From Thermoleophilaceae bacterium (GTDB lineage Bacteria > Actinomycetota > Thermoleophilia > Solirubrobacterales > Thermoleophilaceae): a DNA stretch of 6,498 bases. Position numbers and translations under genes: made by a program. The DNA is taken from NCBI GenBank assembly GCA_013813135.1, contig JACCSF010000184.1:1-6498 (forward strand), in the 5' to 3' direction. The stretch's first letter is position 1. Each line of letters begins with the position of its first letter. Positions 1 through 5,328 of this stretch are shown in pieces. The notes below the pieces were generated by a model. That model searched no databases. It was not told the origin of the DNA and was given only the letters and a program-made list of their open reading frames with translations.

Positions 1-375
1 GCAGTCGTCTGCGGTGGCGCCGACCTCGTGCCCGCTTGCCGCGAGGAGCAAGCATCTCCGCCCACACGCGCGCTCATGGACTGGGCTCGGCGTCGCGCCG
101 GTAGCGAGGGCTTTCCGGCGCCCGTCCTGCGCCTCGGCGTCCTGTTCTGGACGCGCATGCAGGGCATCGTCAGCCTCGAGCTATCCGCCGTCTTCAAGGA
201 CATGGGCCTCGACGGCGGGGCGCTGCTCGACGACGAGGTCAAGCGCGTCGTCGACTGGCGAAAGGCGCCGCTAGTGCGTAGCGCGCAACGGGACTACGTC
301 ACGGCGCCCGGGCGAGCCTCGACGGGAGCGAGCGCGTCGATCGCTGCAGCGCCCGTTGCAGCGCGGCCAGCGTGA
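1..375 (+). CDS. TetR-family regulator, C-terminal part (5' truncated)
   Basis: The frame is open from the first base and stops with TGA at 373-375, so the start and the DNA-binding N-terminus lie outside the window. The recognisable part is the ligand-binding C-terminal domain of TetR/AcrR repressors. It has a hydrophobic helix with the pattern LFWTRMQGIVSLEL (about positions 139-180), matching the 'W..l.G.vslEl' signature, and then an acidic helix LLDDEVKRVV. The residues after VVDWRK are Arg/Ala/Gly-rich without clear family character, so the natural C-terminus may have been altered. The gene ends 37 nt before the tRNA fragment. If that fragment is an attachment site, this gene belongs to the integrated element on the left. 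The ligand and targets are unknown. The first 20 or so residues do not resemble the family well, so a frameshift near the left edge is possible. Confidence 0.6.
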   Translation, partial: AVVCGGADLVPACREEQASPPTRALMDWARRRAGSEGFPAPVLRLGVLFWTRMQGIVSLELSAVFKDMGLDGGALLDDEVKRVVDWRKAPLVRSAQRDYVTAPGRASTGASASIAAAPVAARPA

Positions 376-411
376 CACCGCGCAGCAAAGCGGGTTAGGG
401 CCGATTCGGCT

Positions 412-458
412 GCGGTCTACGGAACCGAAGGTCACAGGTTCGAATCCTGTCGGGCGCG
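412..458 (+). tRNA. tRNA-Arg(ACG) 3' part, truncated; probable integration (att) site
   Basis: The 3' part of a tRNA is clear. The anticodon stem CGGT (413-416) pairs with ACCG (424-427) around the 7-nt loop CTACGGA (417-423), with anticodon ACG at 419-421, decoding arginine. A 5-nt variable loop AGGTC follows (429-433). The T stem ACAGG/CCTGT (434-438/446-450) encloses the loop TTCGAAT. The 3' acceptor strand CGGGCGC (451-457) and discriminator G458 come next, and CCA is not encoded. Position 27 (G412) faces A428 and does not pair. Upstream there is no D arm, and no GCGCCCG at the distance a normal tRNA needs. Homology therefore starts at about 413, in the anticodon arm, a common crossover region for tyrosine integrases. 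It is most likely non-functional as a tRNA. The intact copy should lie on the far side of the inserted element. Confidence 0.75.
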
Positions 459-460
459 CT

Positions 461-487
461 AAGAACCCGCCGGAAACGGCGGGTCTT
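461..487 (+). terminator. Hairpin terminator behind the tRNA-Arg fragment
   Basis: ACCCGCCG (465-472) pairs perfectly with CGGCGGGT (477-484) around a GAAA tetraloop. The stem continues with AAG/CTT across one bulged A (464). It begins 2 nt after the tRNA discriminator base, as expected for a native tRNA 3' flank. There is no run of T after the stem, which is common in high-GC actinobacteria. Its presence suggests this is the original chromosomal side of the tRNA gene. Confidence 0.65.
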
Positions 488-575
488 CGCCCTCCAAGGC
501 CGGGCTGCCGAGGAGCCACAGACGTTGGATCGACCATGCACCGCGAAGGACCTTCGGTCAGATCGACAGCCCCGG

Positions 576-1340
576 TCACCCGTGCGTTACGAGCGCGCGG
601 CCGGAGCGGTTGGCGGCGATGATCTCCGCCTGCTGCGGTGGCGCCGGTGGAAGGTCCTTAACCAGTGCCTCGACGAAGGCGTCCTCGGAGTCGAACGGGA
701 GGGCGTTGTTGTGGCGGCGCTCGAAGCCGATGCTCGACGCCGGGTTTGCTGACAGCCCGCGCCCGCAGACCGATCCGGAGTAGTGGGCGGGGTAGAGCAG
801 CAGGTGGTCTGGCAGGGTGAGCAGCCGCTCGGTGAGCGACCGGTAGAGCGTGCCGGCCATCTGCTGGACCGTGTGCTCGCCGTGGGCGTGGAGGTCGGGC
901 CGGCCGGCGTCCCCGACGAGCAAGGCGTCGCCGGTGAGCACGAACCACGGCTCGTTGCCGCGGGCCCGGTCGGTAACGACATAGGCGTGGTGCGCCGCGG
1001 CGTGGCCCGGCGTGGCGATGGCCTGCAGCTTCGTGTTGCCGAGCTCGACGAACTCGCCGTCGGCCAATGCAACGTGCTCGAACTCGACGCCCGCGCCCGC
1101 CGGGAGGTAGGCGGTTGCGCCGGTGCGCTCGACCAGGGTGGGCAGGCCGGAAAGGTGGTCGGCCTGGACGTGGGTCTCGAGCACGGCGACGATCGGCACG
1201 CCCTGCGCCTCCGCCGTGCGGATGTAGTCGTCGACGAGGTCGGCATGCGGGTCGACCACCGCCAGCCGGCCCTTCGACTTGCAGCCGAACAGATATGACG
1301 CGCACGCGGACGTATCGTTGAGGAACTGGCGAAAGAACAT
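576..1340 (-). CDS. MBL-fold hydrolase, ETHE1 / persulfide dioxygenase-like
   Basis: This is a 254-residue single-domain metallo-beta-lactamase-fold protein of the ETHE1/glyoxalase II-like group, probably cytoplasmic. Known members oxidise glutathione persulfide or other low-molecular-weight persulfides using one Fe(II). The three expected iron ligands are visible: His57 in THVQADH (56-62), His113 in TPGHAAAHH, and Asp138 in LTGDALLVGDAGRPD. His186 follows in YPAHYSGSVCGRG, then a typical SIGFERRHN tail. The usual HxHxDH motif reads HxQxDH, with Gln59 at the second histidine. The ATG at 1340 has AGGAG 7 nt upstream, inside the end of the preceding methyltransferase gene, whose stop is 3 nt away. 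The two genes are therefore probably co-transcribed. No rhodanese domain is attached; that function is supplied by the divergent ArsR-rhodanese gene. The fold is certain, but the substrate is inferred from the family and neighbours. Confidence 0.88.
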   Translation of the reverse strand: MFFRQFLNDTSACASYLFGCKSKGRLAVVDPHADLVDDYIRTAEAQGVPIVAVLETHVQADHLSGLPTLVERTGATAYLPAGAGVEFEHVALADGEFVELGNTKLQAIATPGHAAAHHAYVVTDRARGNEPWFVLTGDALLVGDAGRPDLHAHGEHTVQQMAGTLYRSLTERLLTLPDHLLLYPAHYSGSVCGRGLSANPASSIGFERRHNNALPFDSEDAFVEALVKDLPPAPPQQAEIIAANRSGRALVTHG

Positions 1341-1343
1341 TGC

Positions 1344-2417
1344 TCAGCTCCTGGATGCGACGTAGTAGTTGTTGAAGATGTCGCCGTCGACCTGTCGGAC
1401 GTCGACTTGGTCAAACCCAGCCCCGGCCAGCAGTTCCTTGGCCTTCTGCTCGCCCCATGCCGTGCCCAGGCCCTCTCCGTCCAGGGCCAGTGAAACCGTC
1501 ATGCAGTGGAGGCACGAGAACGCGTACAGGGTCGGTCCCAGCGGGTGCTCGATGTTTTCCTCGACGTGGCTGGAGGCCGCGATGTCGACCATCAGGAAGG
1601 TCCCCTGGGGCCGCAGCGCCTCGGCGATCGCCTTGAGCACCCTTCTCGGCTGCGCCTGGTCATGGATCGTGTCGAAGGCGGTGATGAGGTCAAAGCGCCC
1701 AGCCGCGTCCAGGTTTGCCACGTCCCTCGCCTCGAAGCCAGAGTTGCGCAGGCCCAGAGCCTCGGCCTCTCCCTTTCCTCTTTGGACACCGTCCTCTGAG
1801 AAGTCGTAGCCGGTAAACCGGCTGTTCGGGAAGGCATGGGCCATCAGGTTGATGGCGTGGCCCGAGCCGCAGCCGACGTCGGCGACGTCGATCCCCGCCT
1901 CGAGGCGCTCGACGAGTCCCGGAACGACGGGCAGGGTCTTGTCGACGAGCGTTGCGTCGTAGATCGGTCGCGACTCGTTGTCCAGTTGCTCCTGGAGGCC
2001 CGGATAAGCGGAGTAAGGCACGCCGCCGCCGTTTCGGAAGCACTCGATGACCTCGCTCTCGACGCTGCCGAAGAGCGGGATGTACGGCGCGACCGCGGCG
2101 ATGTTGTCGGGCCCGGCCGCGCGTGTGAGCGACGCCGCGTGCTCGGGCGGGAGCCGGTAGGTGCGCTCGCGCGGGTCGTACTCCACGACCCGCCCGGTCA
2201 CCATTGCGCCGAGCCACTCGCGGACATAGCGCTCGTTGAGTTTCGCCGCGTCAGCGATCTCCTGGCTGGTCGACGGCGCCAGCTCGGCCAACGTGTCGAA
2301 CAGGCCGGTCCGATAGCCGACGCTTGTCATGAGCGTGACCGATGCAGCGTTCAGCGCGTCGAGCATGCGCTCCGCGAACGCCTCCGTTCTTGCCTCGTCG
2401 AGCCGTTGAGTCGCCAT
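1344..2417 (-). CDS. SAM-dependent methyltransferase with N-terminal winged helix, Rv2258c-like
   Basis: The 357-residue product has the two-part build of Rv2258c-type class I methyltransferases. The N-terminal winged-helix domain (about 15-95) includes YRTGLFDTLAEL and a SQEIADAAKLNERYVREWL helix pair, the usual dimerisation module. A Rossmann methyltransferase domain (about 160-290) follows, with the SAM-binding motif I DVGCGSG at 180-186, the acidic end of strand 2 in YDFSED (204-209), and the post-II region FDLITAFDTIHD (242-253). A conserved C-terminal segment reads FSCLHCMTVSL (300-310) and carries the CLHC pair Cys302/Cys305. The ATG at 2417 has AGGAGG 5 nt upstream. It is the first gene of the leftward unit and lies 3 nt before the MBL-fold gene. 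The acceptor is unknown; the sulfur-related neighbours suggest, without proving, a thiol or small sulfur compound. The sequence appears intact. Confidence 0.85.
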   Translation of the reverse strand: MATQRLDEARTEAFAERMLDALNAASVTLMTSVGYRTGLFDTLAELAPSTSQEIADAAKLNERYVREWLGAMVTGRVVEYDPRERTYRLPPEHAASLTRAAGPDNIAAVAPYIPLFGSVESEVIECFRNGGGVPYSAYPGLQEQLDNESRPIYDATLVDKTLPVVPGLVERLEAGIDVADVGCGSGHAINLMAHAFPNSRFTGYDFSEDGVQRGKGEAEALGLRNSGFEARDVANLDAAGRFDLITAFDTIHDQAQPRRVLKAIAEALRPQGTFLMVDIAASSHVEENIEHPLGPTLYAFSCLHCMTVSLALDGEGLGTAWGEQKAKELLAGAGFDQVDVRQVDGDIFNNYYVASRS

Positions 2418-2450
2418 GCGGGCCTCCTAAGTCCAAGTGCAGCGACAGAC

Positions 2451-2479
2451 TTGCCAAGTTATCAATAGTTCGCTTGAAT
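2451..2479 (+). promoter_or_regulatory. Candidate promoter of the ArsR-rhodanese unit (leaderless)
   Basis: TTGCCA (2451-2456) resembles a -35 box. After 17 nt, TTGAAT (2474-2479) is a weaker -10 box matching four of six consensus bases. Transcription would start about 7 nt downstream, at or next to the ATG at 2486. There is no Shine-Dalgarno sequence before that ATG, which fits a leaderless mRNA. This is inferred from sequence only. Confidence 0.4.
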
Positions 2480-2484
2480 ATCAA
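2456..2484 (-). promoter_or_regulatory. Candidate promoter of the leftward methyltransferase-MBL unit
   Basis: On the minus strand TTGATA (2484-2479) is followed after exactly 17 nt by TAACTT (2461-2456), a good -35/-10 pair. It lies about 40 nt before the methyltransferase start and its AGGAGG. It overlaps the rightward promoter candidate almost completely, so one bound regulator could control both units. Confidence 0.45.
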
Positions 2485-2485
2485 A
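2460..2485. promoter_or_regulatory. Candidate ArsR-type operator: repeated TATCAA in the divergent region
   Basis: TATCAA occurs at 2460-2465 and 2479-2484, a 19-nt period (close to two helical turns). The second copy is part of an interrupted palindrome TTGA-ATA-TCAA (2475-2485, allowing a 1-nt shift). This AT-rich island is distinctive against the GC-rich surroundings and sits over both promoter candidates, where an autorepressing ArsR-family protein would bind. No binding has been shown. Confidence 0.35.
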
Positions 2486-3151
2486 ATGGGCACTAGGGAG
2501 TCCAAGTCGGCGCTGTTCGAGGCGATCGCCGTGATGGGGAAGGCGTTCGCGAGTCCGCGCCGGCTCGAGTTGATCGACCTGCTCGCGCAGGGGTCGCGCA
2601 GCGTCGAGGAGCTGGCACGCGCCAGCGCACAGTCGACTGCGAACGCCTCGCAGCACCTGCAGGCGCTGTACGCGTCCGGCATCGTCACGCGAGAGCGCGA
2701 GGGGACGCGCGTCCGCTACGCCCTCGCCGGCGACGAGGTGCTGGCGCTCTGGCTCGGCCTGAGGGATGCCTCGGCCGTCCGCCTCGCGGAGGTCGAGCGC
2801 GCCGCGCGGGAGTACCTCGGCCAGGAAGTTGAGGCGATCAGCCGCAAGGAGCTCATCGAGCGGCTCGGCCGTGACGACGTCGTGCTCATCGACGTGCGCC
2901 CCCCTGAGGAGTTTGCCGCCGGCCACATCGAAGGCGCGCGCTCGATCCCGCTCGACGAGCTCGACCAGCGGCTCGCCGGGCTGCCGGCCGACAGCGAGAT
3001 CGTCGCCTACTGCCGCGGGCCGTTCTGCGCCTACGCCCACCAAGCGGTACGCCGGATGCGGGAGGCCGGGCGCACTGCTCGGCGCCTCGAGGACGGCTGG
3101 CCGGAATGGCACCTCAATGACAAGCCCGCAAGACGCACCAGAGCCGCGTAA
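2486..3151 (+). CDS. ArsR-type winged-helix regulator fused to a rhodanese domain
   Basis: The 221-residue protein has an N-terminal ArsR/SmtB-type winged helix (about 10-95) with FASPRRLELIDLL, a recognition helix around QSTANASQHLQAL, and the wing REREGTRVRYAL. A rhodanese domain (about 117-210) follows, with LIDVRPPEEFAAGHIEGA and the active-site loop CRGPFC (176-181). Cys176 is the expected persulfide-carrying cysteine and Cys181 a possible partner. The metal-binding ELCVCDL motif of classical ArsR is absent, so sulfane-sulfur or redox sensing through the rhodanese cysteine is likelier than arsenic sensing. The start at 2486 was chosen because protein homology begins there. The open frame extends further upstream, but only through the divergent promoter and into the opposite gene. 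There is no Shine-Dalgarno sequence; an in-frame TTG at 2474 is a less likely start. It heads the rightward unit and probably represses both directions. Confidence 0.9.
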   Translation: MGTRESKSALFEAIAVMGKAFASPRRLELIDLLAQGSRSVEELARASAQSTANASQHLQALYASGIVTREREGTRVRYALAGDEVLALWLGLRDASAVRLAEVERAAREYLGQEVEAISRKELIERLGRDDVVLIDVRPPEEFAAGHIEGARSIPLDELDQRLAGLPADSEIVAYCRGPFCAYAHQAVRRMREAGRTARRLEDGWPEWHLNDKPARRTRAA

Positions 3152-3168
3152 CCGATCAGGAGGACGAC

Positions 3169-3342
3169 ATGCGAGCCATCGACTGCCCCTGCGGACACCA
3201 CCTAGAAGACACCGACGACGAGGAGCTGTTCCGCCTCGCCCGCGAGCACGTCGACCGCGACCACGCCGAGATGGAGAGCAGCGACGAGCAGATCCGCGAG
3301 CGCGTCGCCGCCGACGCCTACGACGTGGAGCCCGTCGCATGA
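3169..3342 (+). CDS. Small DUF1059-like protein (57 aa)
   Basis: This short gene starts at an ATG with AGGAGG 5 nt upstream, 17 nt after the ArsR-rhodanese stop, and its stop overlaps the next start as ATGA. The product begins MRAIDCPCGHHLEDTDDEEL and continues with an acidic helix LFRLAREHVDRDHAEM. This matches the DUF1059 pattern: a Cys-rich N-terminus, a 'D..EEL' turn and a helix with conserved H..(x)H spacing. Cys6, Cys8 and the histidines at 10, 11, 27 and 32 could bind a metal. It has no signal peptide or membrane segment. The family has no established function. Its place in the unit suggests an accessory role beside the regulator or the membrane protein. Confidence 0.8.
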   Translation: MRAIDCPCGHHLEDTDDEELFRLAREHVDRDHAEMESSDEQIRERVAADAYDVEPVA

Positions 3343-3827
3343 GCCCCGACGCGTGGATGCGCGCGAACCTGTCGACCCAGGGCTACTGCCTCAGCGATGC
3401 CGAGCGCCGCGAGCTGTGGCTCGGGCTGCGCTTCTCCACCGGGCTGTGCCTGGCGCTGGTGGTCACGGCGCTCGCGCTGGAGTCGCTCGCGCTGGTCTTC
3501 GCTCTGACCGGCGTAGGCGTCGTGGCCGGATTCACGGCTCGCCATCCGTTCGACTACGTGTGGAATCACGCCGCCCGGCACGCGGTCGGAGGTCCGGCGC
3601 TGCCGCCGAACCCGGCGCGCCGCCGGCACGCGTTCAAGCTGGCGACCGTCTGGCTGCTGGTCGTCGGCGTGCTCTTGGCCGCCGGAGCGACATCGCTAGC
3701 CGTGGTGCTCGGCGGACTGCTCGTGGCGGCGTGCGCGACCGTGACCGCCACGAATCTCTGCCTGCCGTCCGAGACGCTCGCCTGGTGGGAGCGGCGCAAC
3801 ACAAGCAACGAAGCGATAACCACCTAG
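3339..3827 (+). CDS. DUF4395-family integral membrane protein
   Basis: The 162-residue product starts at an ATG that overlaps the upstream stop (ATGA), implying translational coupling. Two pairs of hydrophobic segments (about 32-51 and 52-67, then 101-118 and 119-137) indicate four membrane helices. Between them is a loop with the family-typical HPFDYVWNHAAR (69-80) and GGPALPPNPARRRHA (84-98). The later segment NLCLPSETLAWWERR (139-153) is also typical. DUF4395 proteins are often found near rhodanese and other sulfur-metabolism genes, but no activity is established. Here it could anchor or transport something for the surrounding sulfur and methyl-transfer enzymes; that is inference. The start is supported by the overlap, and the gene appears complete. 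Confidence 0.82.
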   Translation: MSPDAWMRANLSTQGYCLSDAERRELWLGLRFSTGLCLALVVTALALESLALVFALTGVGVVAGFTARHPFDYVWNHAARHAVGGPALPPNPARRRHAFKLATVWLLVVGVLLAAGATSLAVVLGGLLVAACATVTATNLCLPSETLAWWERRNTSNEAITT

Positions 3828-3840
3828 AGGGGAGATCAAC

Positions 3841-4632
3841 ATGAGCACGACCAGACGCCAGCTCGACACGACCGAGCTCGAAGACCGCGTCAAGCGCATG
3901 TACCAGGAGGTGGCACTCCAACCCGAGCGCGAGTTCCACTTCGAGACCGGCCGCGAGCTGGCCGAGCGGCTCGGCTACTCGGCCGCCGAGCTCGACCGTA
4001 TCCCGGCCGCCGCGATCGAGTCGTTCGCAGGGGTGGGGTACTTCCTCGACCTCGCCGCGATCGAGCCGGGCGAGGCCGTGCTCGACCTCGGCAGCGGCTC
4101 CGGCACTGACAGCTTCCTGGCTGCCCTCGCCGCGGGCGAGGACGGCAGCGTCGTCGGCGTGGACATGACCGACGAGCAGCTCGCCAAGGCGAGGCTCCTC
4201 GCGGCCGACGCCGGCTTTCGGAACGTCGAGTTCCACCGCGGCTACATCGAGGACCCGCCGGTCGACGCGGAGGGCTTCGACTGCGTGATTTCCAACGGTG
4301 TGATCAATCTCTCTCCGGACAAGCCGGCCGTGTTCGCCGCGGTCGCGCGGGCGCTGAGGCCGGGCGGACGCCTGGCGCTCGCGGACATCGTGACCAACGA
4401 GCAGCTGCCCGAGGGCGTGACCTGCGACGCATCGCTCTGGGCGGCCTGCATCGGAGGGGCGATGCAGCGCGACGTCTACCGCGAGGCGATTAGGGCTGCC
4501 GGACTCGAGATCGAGACCTGGCGGGAGAACCCCGACTACCGCTTCCTGTCCGAGCGTGCCGACAACGCGGTGCGCAAGTACGGCGTCAGGAGCGTCTCGC
4601 TGACCGCGCGGCGCCCAGAGAGGAGAGACTGA
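3841..4632 (+). CDS. ArsM-like SAM-dependent methyltransferase lacking arsenic-binding cysteines
   Basis: This 263-residue class I methyltransferase is close in sequence to arsenite methyltransferases. It has motif I LDLGSGSGTDSF (81-92), VVGVDMTDEQLAKAR (104-118), the post-motif segment VISNGVINLSPDK (149-161) and LRPGGRLALADIV (172-184). In ArsM proteins the middle segment reads SNCVINL and its cysteine binds As(III). Here that position is Gly153. The N-terminal cysteine motif is replaced by SFAGVGYFLDL (61-71). Only Cys203 in WAACIGGA matches an arsenic ligand; Cys148 and Cys195 are elsewhere. Arsenic methylation is therefore doubtful, and another soft or small acceptor is likelier. The ATG at 3841 has AGGGGAG 6 nt upstream, 13 nt after the DUF4395 stop. 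Its TGA overlaps the next ATG (TGATG). An automatic label of 'arsenite methyltransferase' should be treated with caution. Confidence 0.85.
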   Translation: MSTTRRQLDTTELEDRVKRMYQEVALQPEREFHFETGRELAERLGYSAAELDRIPAAAIESFAGVGYFLDLAAIEPGEAVLDLGSGSGTDSFLAALAAGEDGSVVGVDMTDEQLAKARLLAADAGFRNVEFHRGYIEDPPVDAEGFDCVISNGVINLSPDKPAVFAAVARALRPGGRLALADIVTNEQLPEGVTCDASLWAACIGGAMQRDVYREAIRAAGLEIETWRENPDYRFLSERADNAVRKYGVRSVSLTARRPERRD

Positions 4633-5000
4633 TGGCGGACAACGACAGGGTGGTCGTCGGATGCACGCACGGCGAGGACGATCCGGACCGCGTCGCAGTG
4701 TCGTACCTGACGGCAGGAGCGGCACTCGACCAGGGCCGGGAGGTGGTGCTCTGGCTGAGCTCCGAGGGTGTCAGGCTGGCGCTCCAGGGGTACGCCGATC
4801 GGATCCGTGCGGACAGAGATCCGCCGGTCGAGCGCCTTCACCGCCAGTTCATCGAGAAGGGCGGACGCTTCTATGTCTGTCCCATCTGCTTCAACGAGCG
4901 CGAGCTCGACGACGCGGACCTGGTCGAGAACGCCGAGCTGAAGGGTGCGTCGCCGCTGATGGAGTTCGCCGGGCCTGGCACTGTGACCTTCACCTACTAG
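4632..5000 (+). CDS. DsrE/DsrF-like family protein
   Basis: The 122-residue cytoplasmic protein has the DsrE-like alpha/beta fold pattern. It opens with a beta strand and VVVGCTHGEDDPDRVAVSYL, continues with GAALDQGREVVLWLSSEGVRLA, and then shows the Cys-bearing segment GGRFYVCPICFNERELD (77-93). Cys83 and Cys86 form a CPxC pair in the position where DsrE/TusD proteins carry the persulfidated cysteine; Cys11 is additional. It ends with an FAGPGTVTFTY strand. DsrE-family proteins relay sulfane sulfur between partners, so this fits the rhodanese domain and the persulfide-dioxygenase-like enzyme. It starts one base inside the preceding stop, with AGGAG 6 nt upstream, so it is translationally coupled to the ArsM-like gene. 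It is the last gene of the rightward unit. The sulfur-carrier role is inferred. Confidence 0.85.
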   Translation: MADNDRVVVGCTHGEDDPDRVAVSYLTAGAALDQGREVVLWLSSEGVRLALQGYADRIRADRDPPVERLHRQFIEKGGRFYVCPICFNERELDDADLVENAELKGASPLMEFAGPGTVTFTY

Positions 5001-5328
5001 ACGACTCGCGTCGCGACCGTCGGGGCTTGCCGGCCGCGGCCGCATAGATCCCCTTCTCGCGCGCGTAGCCGAGCGCGAGAAGATGAGCACCAGCGCCTGC
5101 GAGTCGATCGGCTCAGCTGGGCGTCCGCGTCCAGCCGATCGATCGCGGAGGCTGTCGCACAAAGTCGCCTCGGGAACGCCGCTGCGCGCTCGCGGAGGGG
5201 GGTGCCAGAGCGAGTGAGCGGCGCAACGTCGCGAGCGGCGGGCGGTGCGCGACGGACGACTCGGAGCTTTTCGGAGCCCACCCTTAGAACGGCTCCAGGG
5301 AGGCCGCCGGTTGACGTTCCTATAGATG
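5001..5328. other. Gene-free interval between the DsrE-like gene and the IS110 transposase
   Basis: No frame here shows recognisable coding character. The stretch holds two inverted repeats, at 5053-5082 and 5105-5141. It presumably contains the 3' end of the rightward transcript and the right terminus of the IS110 element close to 5328. On the minus strand a short run reading LLALGYAREKGIYAAAAGK (about 5029-5085) looks protein-like but is flanked by stops. It could be a gene remnant or chance. Confidence 0.5.
5053..5082. repeat. Perfect 10-bp inverted repeat, possible terminator
   Basis: CTTCTCGCGC (5053-5062) and GCGCGAGAAG (5073-5082) are exact reverse complements around a 10-nt loop, 52 nt behind the DsrE-like stop. 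It could end the rightward transcript, although no T-run follows. The neighbouring CGATCGGCT (5105-5113) and AGCCGATCG (5133-5141) form a second stem, of 9 bp with a 19-nt loop. Confidence 0.4.

Noticed and set aside
349..458. A complete tRNA-Arg, because GCGCCCG at 349-355 would pair with the 3' acceptor strand
   Set aside because: This gives a 110-nt molecule with 56 nt where a D arm of about 19 nt should be, and no recognisable D stem or GG loop. GCGCCCG also occurs at 304-310, so a chance match in GC-rich DNA is likely. The excess is far too short for a group I intron.
2342..2485. An N-terminal extension of the ArsR-rhodanese protein from the ATG at 2342
   Set aside because: It would run through the divergent promoter and into the opposite methyltransferase gene, and it has no family similarity. 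Homology starts at about 2486.
2462..3340. A 292-residue minus-strand open frame opposite the ArsR-rhodanese and DUF1059-like genes
   Set aside because: Its composition is typical of an antisense shadow (Arg-rich start, no domain), while the plus strand carries clear conserved motifs.
3841..4632. Calling the locus an arsenic-resistance (ars) operon
   Set aside because: There is no ArsB/Acr3 pump, ArsC reductase or metal-site ArsR motif, and the ArsM-like protein lacks key arsenic cysteines.
3634..4725. A 363-residue open frame on the minus strand opposite the DUF4395 and ArsM-like genes
   Set aside because: It is a low-complexity Arg/Ala/Gly/Leu-rich translation lying antisense to well-supported genes, as is usual in GC-rich DNA.
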